A DNA stretch of 28,179 bases from Dehalococcoidia bacterium UBA1151 (GCA_002311865.1 DBZV01000131.1:29163-57341), one strand, 5' to 3'; counted from the first letter of the stretch, positions 1-9,011 are shown. Numbers and translations: made by a program. Notes: generated by a model not told the origin, from the letters alone.

Positions 1-63
1 GAACTGGCGCTCTCAGGCGCGGATATTGGTACCCTGATCTCTGAAACTACTCAAGCGGCCTAG
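1..63 (+). CDS. pyrH: UMP kinase, C-terminal end only
   Basis: The frame open from the first base reads 20 residues ending in GADIGTLISETTQAA before a TAG stop. The ending -GxxIGTLIS is the usual C-terminus of bacterial uridylate kinase, which phosphorylates UMP to UDP in the cytosol. pyrH directly precedes frr in most bacteria, and frr follows here 59 bases later. Only this tail is visible, so the call rests on the motif plus synteny. Confidence 0.75.
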   Translation, partial: ELALSGADIGTLISETTQAA

Positions 64-122
64 ACCGAGCAGGCTGGCATTGAGTTCCGCAACAGCGGAG
101 CACATGACGATCGGAGCGAGAT

Positions 123-680
123 ATGACCACTGAATCATTAGCAGATGCGGAATCCCGGATGAAGAAATCCACGGAAGCTCTGTCGAAGGATCTGTCGTCC
201 ATTCGCACAGGGAGAGCCAATCCCGGTCTGGTAGAAGACATCCTGGTTGAGTACGGGGGTGCCACCTACCCCATGAATCAGCTTGCACAGATCAACGTTG
301 CAGATGCCCGGTTGCTGACCATTCAGCCATGGGATCCGGGTTCCATTCCAGATATTGAGAAGGCCATTCAGACCTCTGATATTGGCATCATGCCCGGCAA
401 TGACGGGAAGCTGATCCGCCTCCCAATTCCAGCGCTAACAGAGGAGCGCAGGAAAGATCTGGTTCGAGCAGTGAAGAAGAGAGTGGAAGAGGGAAAAATT
501 GCAACCCGCAATGTCCGCCGCGATGTTCAGGATCAGATCAGGAAGCTGCAGAAGGACGGCGAGATTTCAGAGGATGAGGCCAGGCGCGCTCAGGGTGATC
601 TTCAGAAGACGACTGATCGAGCCGTGGGCAATATTGAAGAAATTGGCAGTCGCAAAGAAGAGGATGTGATGTCGGTCTAG
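123..680 (+). CDS. frr: Ribosome recycling factor
   Basis: This 185-residue protein has the exact usual length of RRF, which with EF-G splits the post-termination ribosome so subunits can be reused. The N-terminal helix carries the family signature SIRTGRANPGLVEDILVEYGG (split here for length: SIRTGRANPG, then LVEDILVEYGG). A central beta domain reads QLAQINVADARLLTIQPWDP, and a C-terminal helical stretch reads EERRKDLVRAVKKRVEEGK. The ATG start has GGAG seven to eight bases upstream. It follows pyrH, the classical pyrH-frr order. A 100-base gap separates it from uppS, with no convincing terminator, so it probably belongs to the same transcription unit. Confidence 0.98.
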   Translation: MTTESLADAESRMKKSTEALSKDLSSIRTGRANPGLVEDILVEYGGATYPMNQLAQINVADARLLTIQPWDPGSIPDIEKAIQTSDIGIMPGNDGKLIRLPIPALTEERRKDLVRAVKKRVEEGKIATRNVRRDVQDQIRKLQKDGEISEDEARRAQGDLQKTTDRAVGNIEEIGSRKEEDVMSV

Positions 681-780
681 GTGGACCGTGCTTATCTTGA
701 TTCCTGAGATTCTTTAGTGCCGCCAGAAACGACGTTAATAACGCAACATAAGGGACCAGTACAACGGAACAGGCCAGAGC

Positions 781-1533
781 TTGACTATCGCTGATCAGAC
801 ACAGCCAACAGCTAAGGCTTCGCAAGTCGATCTCATACCCGCGCACGTTGCAATCATCATGGATGGCAATGGCCGGTGGGCAGAGGCGCGCCACCAGCCG
901 CGTACGAAGGGCCACGTCGCGGGTCTTGAAAACATCCGACGTGTGCTGCGACATCTTGAGAATCGGGGTGTCGCGTACGCCACGATATTTGCGTTTTCTA
1001 CAGAAAACTGGACCCGGCCTGTGGCTGAGGTCTCCTTTCTACTTCAACTGCTTGCTGAGTCGCTCAAGACGGAAGTTGGCGACCTGCATGAGAACAACGT
1101 CAGGATTTTGCATCAGGGACGCCTCGCGGAGTTGCCCGTTGAGTTGAGCAGAGAGATTGCGGCAGCGGTGAAGCTGACTTCCAAAAACGATGGCATCACG
1201 CTGATAGTTGCCTTCAACTATGGTGGTCGCGCCGAAATTGTGGATGCGGCCAAACGGCTGATTGAGCTGGGGACCGCTGTTGAGGATCTTGATGAGAAGG
1301 CGTTCGCCAGCCAGATGAGTCCGCCGGGAGTTCCCGACCCGGACCTTGTTGTCCGCACGGGCGGCGAGTTCCGCATATCTAACTTCTTACTCTGGCAATC
1401 TGCGTACAGCGAGTTCTACTCCACCCCCGTGCCGTGGCCTGAGTTCGATGAGCTTGAAGTGGACAAGGCGATTCAGGCATTCAGCAGCCGCCAACGCAGA
1501 TTTGGTGGAGTCCTTGACGAGCAACCAAAATAG
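781..1533 (+). CDS. uppS: Isoprenyl transferase (undecaprenyl diphosphate synthase)
   Basis: This 250-residue cis-prenyltransferase condenses isopentenyl diphosphate units onto farnesyl diphosphate to make the C55 lipid carrier for peptidoglycan. The catalytic Asp lies in IIMDGNGRWAEARH near residues 25-38. FAFSTENWTRP and VAFNYGGRAEI are family blocks. The diagnostic signature RTGGEFRISNFLLWQ begins near residue 192. The start is TTG with only a weak ribosome site. The next in-frame ATG falls inside the catalytic motif, so a start upstream of it is required. Substrates come from the MEP pathway, two of whose genes (dxr, ispG) lie downstream. Confidence 0.97.
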   Translation: MTIADQTQPTAKASQVDLIPAHVAIIMDGNGRWAEARHQPRTKGHVAGLENIRRVLRHLENRGVAYATIFAFSTENWTRPVAEVSFLLQLLAESLKTEVGDLHENNVRILHQGRLAELPVELSREIAAAVKLTSKNDGITLIVAFNYGGRAEIVDAAKRLIELGTAVEDLDEKAFASQMSPPGVPDPDLVVRTGGEFRISNFLLWQSAYSEFYSTPVPWPEFDELEVDKAIQAFSSRQRRFGGVLDEQPK

Positions 1534-1591
1534 GCGGGGGGTGCGTCCGGCTGCAAGGTGATGGATCCGGCGAGCACTCGATGATCACTCC

Positions 1592-2389
1592 ATGCTGAAG
1601 GTACGCATAATCAGCGCAGCGGTTGGCCTGCCAATAGTAATCGGCGCCATTCTGCTAGGCACCTCCGCGGTGGGAATCCTGATCATCTTCGCGTCGGTGA
1701 TCGCCGGTGTCGAAATTGCCCAGATGTCCACGCCGCGCGTTGGAAACATCAACATATTCACCGCTGTAATTCCGTTTGGTATGGCAATAGCGGGGATTCT
1801 AATTGGTCTGGGTAGTAGTGATTGGTGGCTACTGGTGCTGGTCTTCGGCGCGGCGGGGATAACCGCGTTGACGTTTGAGTCAATGCGAATAACTCAGAGT
1901 CGAACAGCTCTCATCGCGATATTCATCGCTGGCTACTTTGGGGTTCTCCTCGCCCATGGCGCGCCGCTTCGGGCAATCGACGATACGTACGATTGGCTTT
2001 TGACGGCCATCCTGGTGACATTTGCAACTGACACCCTCTCCTACTTCTTCGGCACCTGGTTGGGCACTCACCGCCTGTTGCCGCTGATCAGTCCAGCCAA
2101 AACGTGGGAAGGGGCGCTGGCTGGCATCGTTGGTGGAACCGGTGCGGGAGCCGGTCTCACGATTCTTCTGGGCCTACCGGTTGAAACCTCAGAGGGTGCA
2201 TTGATCGGGCTCATCACATCAATGGCAGCTGTACTGGGAGATCTGATCGAATCTGGCTTTAAGCGGCTTTCCAGGGTCAAAGAGTCTGGCACCATCATTC
2301 CGGGGCATGGAGGGGTGCTGGATCGCATCGATAGTCTGGCGCCCAGTTTGGCGGTCGTATACTGGATGGCAATATGGCTCACCCCATGA
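1592..2389 (+). CDS. cdsA: Phosphatidate cytidylyltransferase (CDP-diglyceride synthase)
   Basis: This 265-residue polytopic inner-membrane enzyme makes CDP-diacylglycerol from phosphatidate and CTP, the branch point for phospholipid synthesis. Several hydrophobic helices run from the N-terminus (VGLPIVIGAILLGTSAVGIL). The CDP-synthase C-terminal signature is clear: SPAKTWEGALAG, then AVLGDLIESGFKRLSRVKE, then PGHGGVLDRIDSL. The last block carries the metal-binding acidic residues. Its stop TGA overlaps a downstream ATG as ATGA, which points to translational coupling with dxr. The uppS-cdsA-dxr-rseP order matches Firmicutes and many other bacteria. Confidence 0.97.
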   Translation: MLKVRIISAAVGLPIVIGAILLGTSAVGILIIFASVIAGVEIAQMSTPRVGNINIFTAVIPFGMAIAGILIGLGSSDWWLLVLVFGAAGITALTFESMRITQSRTALIAIFIAGYFGVLLAHGAPLRAIDDTYDWLLTAILVTFATDTLSYFFGTWLGTHRLLPLISPAKTWEGALAGIVGGTGAGAGLTILLGLPVETSEGALIGLITSMAAVLGDLIESGFKRLSRVKESGTIIPGHGGVLDRIDSLAPSLAVVYWMAIWLTP

Positions 2390-3516
2390 GGCGCGTTGCA
2401 GTCCTTGGCTCTACAGGCTCAGTCGGCACCCAGACACTGGATGTAGTGCGTGCATTTCCAGATCGATTTAAGATCGTCGCACTCTCCGCCGGTCGAAACA
2501 TTGAACTCCTTGCGCAACAGATTGATGAGTTCAGCCCGGAATATGTGCTCTGCGAGGATGCAGAAGCGCTGAAGTCACTACCCGGGCGAGATTGCGGCAC
2601 GCTGGAAGAGATGGCCGCGCTCCCTGAGGTTGATGTTGTGATGGTATCTACCGTTGGGTCCGCCGGGCTTTTGCCAACCGTGCGAGCGCTTGAAGCTGGC
2701 AAGATAGTGGCTCTGGCTAACAAAGAAGTCCTGATCATGGCGGGTGAACAGGTAATGGACATCTCTCGCCGTTACAACAATCAGATCCTGCCCGTTGATA
2801 GTGAGCCGTCTGCAATCTGGCAGTGCATGCTCGGTGAGCGCGATGCAATTCGCAAACTGATCATCACCGCGTCCGGTGGCGCGTTTAGAGACAAATCTCC
2901 AGCCGAGCTGGCCAACGTATCTCCTGAGGAGGCCCTCAAGCATCCAACATGGTCTATGGGCCGCAAAATTACCATTGACTCCGCCACCTTGGTGAATAAA
3001 GCTTTTGAAGTGATTGAAGCGCACTGGCTTTTCGATATGCCTTACGACCAGATAGAAGTCGTTGTGCATCGGCAATCGATAGTCCATTCCATGATTGAGA
3101 CTGCCGATGGAATTGTGAAGGCCCATCTGGGCTCCCCTGATATGAGATACCCAATCCAGTACGCCTTGAGCCACCCGGAGAGAATTTTCAATCCAGGCCT
3201 GAAACCGTTTGACCCGGTTGAAATTGGTTCGCTGACGTTTGAAGCGATGGATTCGAAGCTGTATCCGTGTTTTGAGCTCGCCATTGATGTGGGACGGAGG
3301 CCGGGCACATGGGGTGCGGCATTGATGGGTGCGGATGAAGCCGCGGTGGACATGTTTCTGGAAAACCGCATCAAATTTACGGAAATCCCCGATGTTATTC
3401 GGGGCGTGGTAGCGCAACATACAGCTAAAGACACACCAAATCTCGACGAAATCATTCAGACGGCTGAGTGGGCGTACGACACTGCAAGAAGCGCAGCAGT
3501 CGGCTCGTCCAACTAG
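2386..3516 (+). CDS. dxr: 1-deoxy-D-xylulose 5-phosphate reductoisomerase
   Basis: DXR converts DXP to 2-C-methyl-D-erythritol 4-phosphate with NADPH, the committed step of the MEP isoprenoid pathway. The N-terminus RRVAVLGSTGSVGTQTLDVV is the NADPH-binding Rossmann start. LANKEVLIMAG and the metal-site block DSEPSAIWQCMLGE follow. Substrate-loop residues are in SGGAFRD, and VHRQSIVHSMIE and DMRYPIQYALSHPER are conserved. I chose ATG 2386 (376 residues) because it forms an ATGA overlap with the cdsA stop and matches the usual N-terminus. ATG 2374 is also in frame, four residues earlier, with a GGATGG sequence four bases before it, and cannot be excluded. Confidence 0.96.
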   Translation: MRRVAVLGSTGSVGTQTLDVVRAFPDRFKIVALSAGRNIELLAQQIDEFSPEYVLCEDAEALKSLPGRDCGTLEEMAALPEVDVVMVSTVGSAGLLPTVRALEAGKIVALANKEVLIMAGEQVMDISRRYNNQILPVDSEPSAIWQCMLGERDAIRKLIITASGGAFRDKSPAELANVSPEEALKHPTWSMGRKITIDSATLVNKAFEVIEAHWLFDMPYDQIEVVVHRQSIVHSMIETADGIVKAHLGSPDMRYPIQYALSHPERIFNPGLKPFDPVEIGSLTFEAMDSKLYPCFELAIDVGRRPGTWGAALMGADEAAVDMFLENRIKFTEIPDVIRGVVAQHTAKDTPNLDEIIQTAEWAYDTARSAAVGSSN

Positions 3517-3540
3517 GCTCCTTTACTCCGGTAATAATTT

Positions 3541-5250
3541 ATGGACACCCTGATTCTAGGAATCATCACTTTCATACTTGTGTTGGGTCCGCTTGTGGTC
3601 CTGCACGAGTTTGGTCACTTCTTCGCGGCGAAACTCACCGGCACCAAGATCGTGGAATTCGGCTTCGGATTCCCGCCGCGCGCGGGTGGCAAGTGGACTG
3701 GCAACACAGCGGTAAAGATCACCGCTGATACCGCGCTTGCCCTTGAACTGACAGAAAAGTTCGAGTTGGCATACGGTGCGAGCACTGGCGCTGAGTTCGT
3801 TGCTCAGCATGCTCAGATCGGGCAGATGATTGCCTTCGCCACGTATGAAAATGAGTCTGGTGAGCTTGTTGCGCGTCGGGCTGCGCTCTACGACGACCGA
3901 ACCGAGTTGTCGGGCGACGGTGATCTGATTGCAGGCAAGATCAGATCCATTGAAGACGGCGTCATCTACGTGTCTGAGATGCTCTGGTCATTTAACTGGC
4001 TACCGCTTGGCGGCTTCGTCAAGATGGTTGGTGAAGAAGATCCCAACTCCAAGAACTCGCTGGCTAGCAAGTCGCGACTGGCGCGCGTATTCGTGCTGGC
4101 ATCAGGCTCGGGCGTGAACTTCGTGCTGCCGTTCGTAATATTTACTATCGTCGCGATGATTCCGCAGAACACCTTGGTTGGCGAGGTGGTCATCACGGCT
4201 GTGATGCCCGGATCACCAGCCGAAGCGGCTGGCCTTCAAGTCGGCGACAAAATTTATGAAGTCGACGGTCGATCGGTCGAGAATATCGGCAACCTGCAAG
4301 AGGCTGTCACCCTCAAACTTGGAGCAAACAGCAACTGGAATGTCCAGCACGGAATCCCAGATCCGCTCCCACAGCCGGGCACGCCCCTGCCGGCGTTCCA
4401 GTACACAGGGGAAGTGGATTCCGTCTCTCTGAAGCCGCGGTGGCGACCGCCGTCACGCTCTGTAGTCCGAGATGTTACGAATACAGAGACTGAACTTTTG
4501 CTGGTTGCGGCGCGTGCCGCAGACCAATTTTCAGGCATCAGCAACCGGCTGACCGTGGTCACGACGGTGAGCTCCACCACGCGTGAAATCAGCGTTGCTG
4601 ACCTGCGCGAGATCGTCCCCGATGTCACCTATCAAGTCGGCGACACACTGCTGGTGGTTGCGGAGGTTCTGAATCCGCAGCGTCAACTTGGTCTTGCGGA
4701 TGCTCGCGCCTATGAGAATGCGCTGGGTGTTGTGACACGTGTCCAGGAAGGGCCGGTAGGCATCACTATCCGGAGTCAGAACCAATCCACTGAAAAGCGC
4801 TGGGAATGGCCCTGGAGAGCGGTGATAGTGGGAGTTGGGGATGTTCGAGACCTGGTTCTGCTCACCAAGAACGGCCTCACGGGAATCATCATCAAAAGCG
4901 GGAATCCTCAGCTTGAGGGTCCTGCAACCGTTGGCCCAATTGGTATTGGTCAGCTGACTGGTGAGATTTCAACGGCGAACGCGGACTTTGTCTCCAAATT
5001 GACGACCCTTGCCAGACTTGCAGCAACTCTGAGTCTCAGCCTTGCGGTGATAAATATTCTCCCCATTCCGGCTCTGGACGGCGGACGGCTGTTATTTGTC
5101 ATCATCGAGGCAGCGCGGGGTGGAAGAAGAATCTCACCAGAAAGGGAAGGTCTTGTCCACCTCGCTGGAATGGCTGTTCTTCTGGGACTGATCTTTCTCA
5201 TCAGCATCCAGGATGTGCTCCGGATTGTGCGCGGCGAGACCTTCTTCTAG
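3541..5250 (+). CDS. rseP: M50-family site-2 protease, RseP-like, with two large insertions
   Basis: This membrane zinc metalloprotease of the RseP/RasP family would cleave transmembrane substrates such as anti-sigma factors or leftover signal peptides. The zinc motif HEFGH is at residues 22-26 in the first helix, and the third-ligand motif LDGGR is at about 512-516. NWLPLGGFVKM is at about 152-162, and a PDZ domain (AVMPGSPAEAAGLQVGDKIYEVDGRSVE, in pieces) spans roughly 220-270. At 569 residues it is well above the 350-450 typical of the family. About 85 extra residues separate the FGFGFPPR block from NWLPLGGFV, and about 150 lie between the PDZ and the C-terminal membrane core. It sits 24 bases after dxr, the standard location. 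Confidence 0.93.
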   Translation: MDTLILGIITFILVLGPLVVLHEFGHFFAAKLTGTKIVEFGFGFPPRAGGKWTGNTAVKITADTALALELTEKFELAYGASTGAEFVAQHAQIGQMIAFATYENESGELVARRAALYDDRTELSGDGDLIAGKIRSIEDGVIYVSEMLWSFNWLPLGGFVKMVGEEDPNSKNSLASKSRLARVFVLASGSGVNFVLPFVIFTIVAMIPQNTLVGEVVITAVMPGSPAEAAGLQVGDKIYEVDGRSVENIGNLQEAVTLKLGANSNWNVQHGIPDPLPQPGTPLPAFQYTGEVDSVSLKPRWRPPSRSVVRDVTNTETELLLVAARAADQFSGISNRLTVVTTVSSTTREISVADLREIVPDVTYQVGDTLLVVAEVLNPQRQLGLADARAYENALGVVTRVQEGPVGITIRSQNQSTEKRWEWPWRAVIVGVGDVRDLVLLTKNGLTGIIIKSGNPQLEGPATVGPIGIGQLTGEISTANADFVSKLTTLARLAATLSLSLAVINILPIPALDGGRLLFVIIEAARGGRRISPEREGLVHLAGMAVLLGLIFLISIQDVLRIVRGETFF

Positions 5251-5339
5251 CTGCACCGTTCTCTACTGGCCGAAACAGCCTGCCGTTCAAGTAAACTGCA
5301 CTCGGATAGTGTTCATCTTCTGTTGAGGCAGATTTATCT

Positions 5340-6503
5340 ATGGCCAAAAGGCGAATAACGAAGCAGATCTCAGTTGGCGGCGTCAAGATTGGTGGGCGCG
5401 ACAATCCGGTTATCGTACAGTCGATGACCACGGGAGACACCCGCGACGTCAAAGCCTGCATTGCTGAGATCAAGACTCTTGAAGATGAGGGCTGCGAGAT
5501 TATCCGCGTCGCCGTGCCCGATATGGAAGCGGCTGATGCGATACCTGCCATCAAGGCCGGGATTGGCATTCCACTGATCGCCGATATCCATTTCCACTAC
5601 GAACTGGCTCTTGCATCCATTAAACAAGGCGTGGAAGGCCTGCGACTGAATCCGGGCAATATTCGAGATGCAGACAAAGTGCGGGAGATTACGGCGGCAG
5701 CGAAGAAGGCGCAGATTCCAATTCGGATTGGAGTCAACTTTGGCAGCTTGCCGCCCGTTGGCAAGATTGGCGCAACCCGCGGTGGTCGACGTGTTGTCGA
5801 CGGCGTTAACGAGCTCCCAACCATCTCAGAAGCCGCTGCCCGCGGGGACAGCGATGCCTACACGGTCGTCGATCACATGGTTGCAACCGCGCTATGGGAA
5901 ATTAGCGTTCTGGAAGATCTCGATTTCGATGACATCAAGATCTCTTTAAAGGCGTTTGATGTGGAGACCACGGTGGAGGCGTACCGAAAACTGGCCCCAC
6001 TAGTGCCCTACCCGTTCCACCTTGGAATCACTGAATCCGGCCCTGTGACCACTGGCAGCATCCGAAGTGCCGTGGGACTGGGCGTACTTCTGTACGATGG
6101 GCTTGGCGACACCATTCGAGTCTCTCTGGCTGGCGACTCACGTGAAGAGGTCAAGACCGGATTCGAAATTCTGAAGTCCCTCAAACTACGGGACAAAGGT
6201 CCAATAATGATCGCGTGCCCATCTTGCGGGCGAGCGGATGTGGATGTCCTGAAGCTCGCAAACAGCGTAGAGAAGTTCATTAAAGAAGTGAAGACTCCTC
6301 TCAAGATCGCAGTAATGGGCTGCGAAGTGAACGGCCCCGGCGAGGCGAAGGATGCGGACATTGGGATTGCTGGCGGCAACGGCCGGGCAGTGATATTCCG
6401 TAAAGGCGCCAAAACCAGGGTGGTGGCGGAGTCTGAGATGCTGGAAGCGCTGATGGAAGAAGTCCGCGCTACGGAAGCCGAAATGGCGGACGCACAGGCG
6501 TAA
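5340..6503 (+). CDS. ispG: 4-hydroxy-3-methylbut-2-en-1-yl diphosphate synthase
   Basis: IspG (GcpE) is a [4Fe-4S] enzyme that converts MEcPP to HMBPP, the penultimate MEP-pathway step. At 387 residues it is the compact bacterial form. It opens with TKQISVGGVKIGG, then NPVIVQSMTTGDTRD, the barrel block PLIADIHFHYELALASI, and GLRLNPGNI. The cluster cysteines lie in CPSCGRADVD and in VMGCEVNGPGEAKDADIGIAGG (given as CPSC and GCEVNGPGEA). GAGG in the leader and an 89-base gap separate it from rseP. With dxr upstream, the cluster supplies isoprenoid precursor to uppS. Confidence 0.97.
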   Translation: MAKRRITKQISVGGVKIGGRDNPVIVQSMTTGDTRDVKACIAEIKTLEDEGCEIIRVAVPDMEAADAIPAIKAGIGIPLIADIHFHYELALASIKQGVEGLRLNPGNIRDADKVREITAAAKKAQIPIRIGVNFGSLPPVGKIGATRGGRRVVDGVNELPTISEAAARGDSDAYTVVDHMVATALWEISVLEDLDFDDIKISLKAFDVETTVEAYRKLAPLVPYPFHLGITESGPVTTGSIRSAVGLGVLLYDGLGDTIRVSLAGDSREEVKTGFEILKSLKLRDKGPIMIACPSCGRADVDVLKLANSVEKFIKEVKTPLKIAVMGCEVNGPGEAKDADIGIAGGNGRAVIFRKGAKTRVVAESEMLEALMEEVRATEAEMADAQA

Positions 6504-6595
6504 GCTACTCAGGCCAACTTCACTCGTGTTTCGGGATACCGGGACTCCCATATTTACCGTGAGTTAGGTTGCTCGCACATTCGAAATTTCCCCTG

Positions 6596-6643
6596 TTTGA
6601 AAATCCCCACGCCTGCAAATCCCCACGTTTGAAAATCCAAGGA
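6596..6643 (+). repeat. Three-copy 16-bp tandem repeat before proS
   Basis: Three abutting 16-base units lie in the 151-base ispG-proS gap. Unit 1 is TTTGAAAATCCCCACG (6596-6611). Unit 2 is CCTGCAAATCCCCACG (6612-6627). Unit 3 is TTTGAAAATCCAAGGA (6628-6643). Units 1 and 2 share the last eleven bases, and units 1 and 3 share the first eleven. The end of unit 3 contains AAGGA, the likely proS ribosome site, 11 bases before ATG 6655. Confidence 0.85.
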
Positions 6644-6654
6644 ATAATCGCTAA

Positions 6655-8352
6655 ATGCGCCTGAGCAAATACTTCGGGAAAACCCTACGGCAAGCTCCCA
6701 GCGACGCCGATACGATCAGTCACCAGTTGCTGGTGCGCGCCGGATACATTCAGCAGCTTGCTGCGGGCAGCTACCAATTCCTTCCTCTTGGATGGCGGAT
6801 GCAGAAGAAGATTGCAGACATCATTCGTGAAGAGATGGACGCGGCCGGCGCGCTGGAAGTCAGCATGCCCGTGATTCAGCCGCGCGAGATCTGGGAGCAG
6901 TCTGGCAGGGCCGATACCTTCATTCCACCGCTTGCGACATTTGAGGACCGCCGAGGCCGCGACATGATTGTTGCGCCGACTCACGAAGAGGCCGTAACGA
7001 TGATGGTGAAGGCCAACGTGAATAGCTACCGCGATCTTCCCGTAAACCTTTACCAGATTCAGACCAAGTTCAGAGATGAGCCACGTCCCCGCGCCGGACT
7101 GCTGCGGACACGCGAGTTCATGATGAAGGACGCGTATAGCTTTGATGCCAGCGAGGAGTCGCTGGATAAGAGCTACGACTTGATGATGCAGGCCTACATC
7201 AACATTTTTACCCGTTGCGGACTGGAAGTTGTGGTTGTGGAGGCCGATTCCGGTGGGATTGGCGGCAAGGACTCGCAAGAGTTCATTCTGCTGGCTGAGA
7301 GCGGCGAGGACATTGTGCTGCTGTGCGAGAACGGCGACTACGGTGCGAACCTTGAGAAGGCTGAGTTCATCAAGCAGGCAAACCCTGAAGAAGAGCCGCT
7401 TGAGATGGGGGAGATCGCCACACCGGGGGTTAAGACCATTGAGGGGCTGGCGAAATCCCTTGGCATAGCAACCAACAAGACTGCAAAGGCGGTTTTCTAC
7501 ACGGTCGGCGATGAGGTGATTATTGTCACTATTCGCGGTGATCTTGAAGTGAACGAGACCAAGCTGCGGAATGTACTGGGCGGGGTGGATCCGCGCTTCT
7601 CAACGGCGGCAGAGGTCGCCAGAGCGAATCTCGTGCCGGGTTCGGCATCGGCCATCGGGCTGGATGGTATCCGTTCAATCGTGGACGACTCCATGACCCT
7701 TGGAACAAATTTTACTGCCGGTGCAAACAAAGAAGGGTTCCACATCGAGAATGTCAATTTCCCTCGTGATTTCAAGGCGGACATCCTCGCGGACATCGCC
7801 AGTGCCAAGGCAGGTGATATCTGCCCGCACGATGGTGGCCGTTTCAAGGAAGCACGCGGGATTGAAGTTGGCCACATATTTAAACTAGGAACGATCTACA
7901 GCGATAAGTTCGACGCGAACTTCCTGGATGAGAATGGTGAGTCCCACCCGATCATCATGGGCTGCTATGGCCTGGGCGTGAGCCGAATGGTGGGTGGCAT
8001 TGTTGAAGCGCATCACGACGACAACGGCATGACATTGCCTGCCGCTGTTGCGCCATACTCCGTATATCTGGCCAGTCTGAACGTTGATGACGAAGGCGTT
8101 TGGGAGACGGCTGATGGCCTACACGCGGAACTAACCAGGGCCGGGCTGGAAGTGCTCTACGATGACCGTGATGAGAAGCCCGGCGTGAAGTTCAAAGACG
8201 CTGATCTGATTGGAATTCCGGTGCGCGTTGTCGTGAGCCAGCGGGGACTTTCGAACGGTCAAATCGAGCTGAAACTCCGGACCGAGAAAGATGTGACGCA
8301 CGTTTCGGTATCAGATGCGGTGGACGCCATCAAAGGCATGCTGGGCCGCTAG
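6655..8352 (+). CDS. proS: Prolyl-tRNA synthetase, bacterial type with editing domain
   Basis: This 565-residue class II synthetase charges tRNA-Pro and is close in length to the E. coli enzyme. The start LSKYFGKTLRQAPSDADTISHQLLVRAGYI is the bacterial ProS N-terminus. Motif 2 is in FRDEPRPRAGLLRTREFMMKDAYSF (residues about 138-162). The insertion (editing) domain, which clears Ala-tRNA-Pro, covers roughly 225-400 and includes TNKTAKAVFY. Motif 3 is MGCYGLGVSRMVGG. The C-terminal anticodon-binding domain (LEVLYDDRDEKPGVKFKDADLIG) is intact. The ATG has AAGGA 11 bases upstream, inside the tandem repeat. The TAG stop shares three bases with the stop of the convergent phosphatase gene. B. subtilis also has proS after rasP. 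Confidence 0.98.
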   Translation: MRLSKYFGKTLRQAPSDADTISHQLLVRAGYIQQLAAGSYQFLPLGWRMQKKIADIIREEMDAAGALEVSMPVIQPREIWEQSGRADTFIPPLATFEDRRGRDMIVAPTHEEAVTMMVKANVNSYRDLPVNLYQIQTKFRDEPRPRAGLLRTREFMMKDAYSFDASEESLDKSYDLMMQAYINIFTRCGLEVVVVEADSGGIGGKDSQEFILLAESGEDIVLLCENGDYGANLEKAEFIKQANPEEEPLEMGEIATPGVKTIEGLAKSLGIATNKTAKAVFYTVGDEVIIVTIRGDLEVNETKLRNVLGGVDPRFSTAAEVARANLVPGSASAIGLDGIRSIVDDSMTLGTNFTAGANKEGFHIENVNFPRDFKADILADIASAKAGDICPHDGGRFKEARGIEVGHIFKLGTIYSDKFDANFLDENGESHPIIMGCYGLGVSRMVGGIVEAHHDDNGMTLPAAVAPYSVYLASLNVDDEGVWETADGLHAELTRAGLEVLYDDRDEKPGVKFKDADLIGIPVRVVVSQRGLSNGQIELKLRTEKDVTHVSVSDAVDAIKGMLGR

Positions 8353-9011
8353 TTATCGACTTCTTGTAGCTTGGAGAGCGCTCGGACAACGTCGAAGAAA
8401 TCATCGAACGGAGTGAACTCGATGCCGTTTTCTTCGCAGTGTTTTCTGAGCGCTCGGGTGGCGAAAATCACATCTGCCTGTTGCGAAACGCAGAAGTCGG
8501 ACAGGCCGTCTCCAATGAAGACCACTTTGTAGCCGTCGCGTTGGCGGGGACGAACCCTGTTGCATTTACAGATGCCATTGGTCTCGCACAGAGTTGCGCC
8601 GGGGCCCGGGGCAAATACGGCGACATCTCCCAGAGTGAAGTCAGTTTTCGCTGAGATGTAGGGCACGTCTGAAAGATTGAATTTTCCCAGAATTGCGTCG
8701 ATATAAAACGACCAGCCGCTGGAGGCGATTTCTAGAGGAATATCGTTTGCCCCTGCGTAAGCAATTAGCTCTTTGAAGCCCGGTCGAATATCTCCCTTCT
8801 CCCGCGCCATTTTCTGCATCTCATGTTCCTGCGACGAAGACAGATATTTAGCTTCCCATTCATGGAGCTCTCGGGAGCCAATTTCACCGGCGCGATACCT
8901 GACTATTCCCTCATCCCATCCCGGTAGTCCGAACTCCGTGATGATCTGCACACCCACATCCTCAGTCGTGATCGTGCCGTCAAAATCGATCACCAGCGCC
9001 AGGCGAGACAA
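8349..9011 (-). CDS. HAD-family phosphatase, MtnX/phosphoserine-phosphatase-like
   Basis: This is a 220-residue haloacid-dehalogenase hydrolase. Motif I is DFDGT with nucleophile D9 and acid D11, motif II is the Ser of EIASSGW, and motif IV is FIGDGLSDFCVSQQADVIFA. The cap carries a Cys-rich segment (CETNGICKC), as in the subgroup that includes methionine-salvage MtnX and other small-molecule phosphatases. The substrate cannot be assigned, and no methionine-salvage gene is visible nearby. The start is decided by the ribosome site: GGAGG at 9017-9021 lies five bases before TTG 9011, whereas the upstream GTG 9017 overlaps the GGAGG itself. The stop overlaps the convergent proS stop within CTAG. 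Confidence 0.85.
   Translation of the reverse strand: MSRLALVIDFDGTITTEDVGVQIITEFGLPGWDEGIVRYRAGEIGSRELHEWEAKYLSSSQEHEMQKMAREKGDIRPGFKELIAYAGANDIPLEIASSGWSFYIDAILGKFNLSDVPYISAKTDFTLGDVAVFAPGPGATLCETNGICKCNRVRPRQRDGYKVVFIGDGLSDFCVSQQADVIFATRALRKHCEENGIEFTPFDDFFDVVRALSKLQEVDN

Noticed and set aside
6504..6654. Possible T-box or other riboswitch before proS
   Set aside because: No T-box core, antiterminator or terminator hairpin is visible; only the 16-base tandem repeat is supported.
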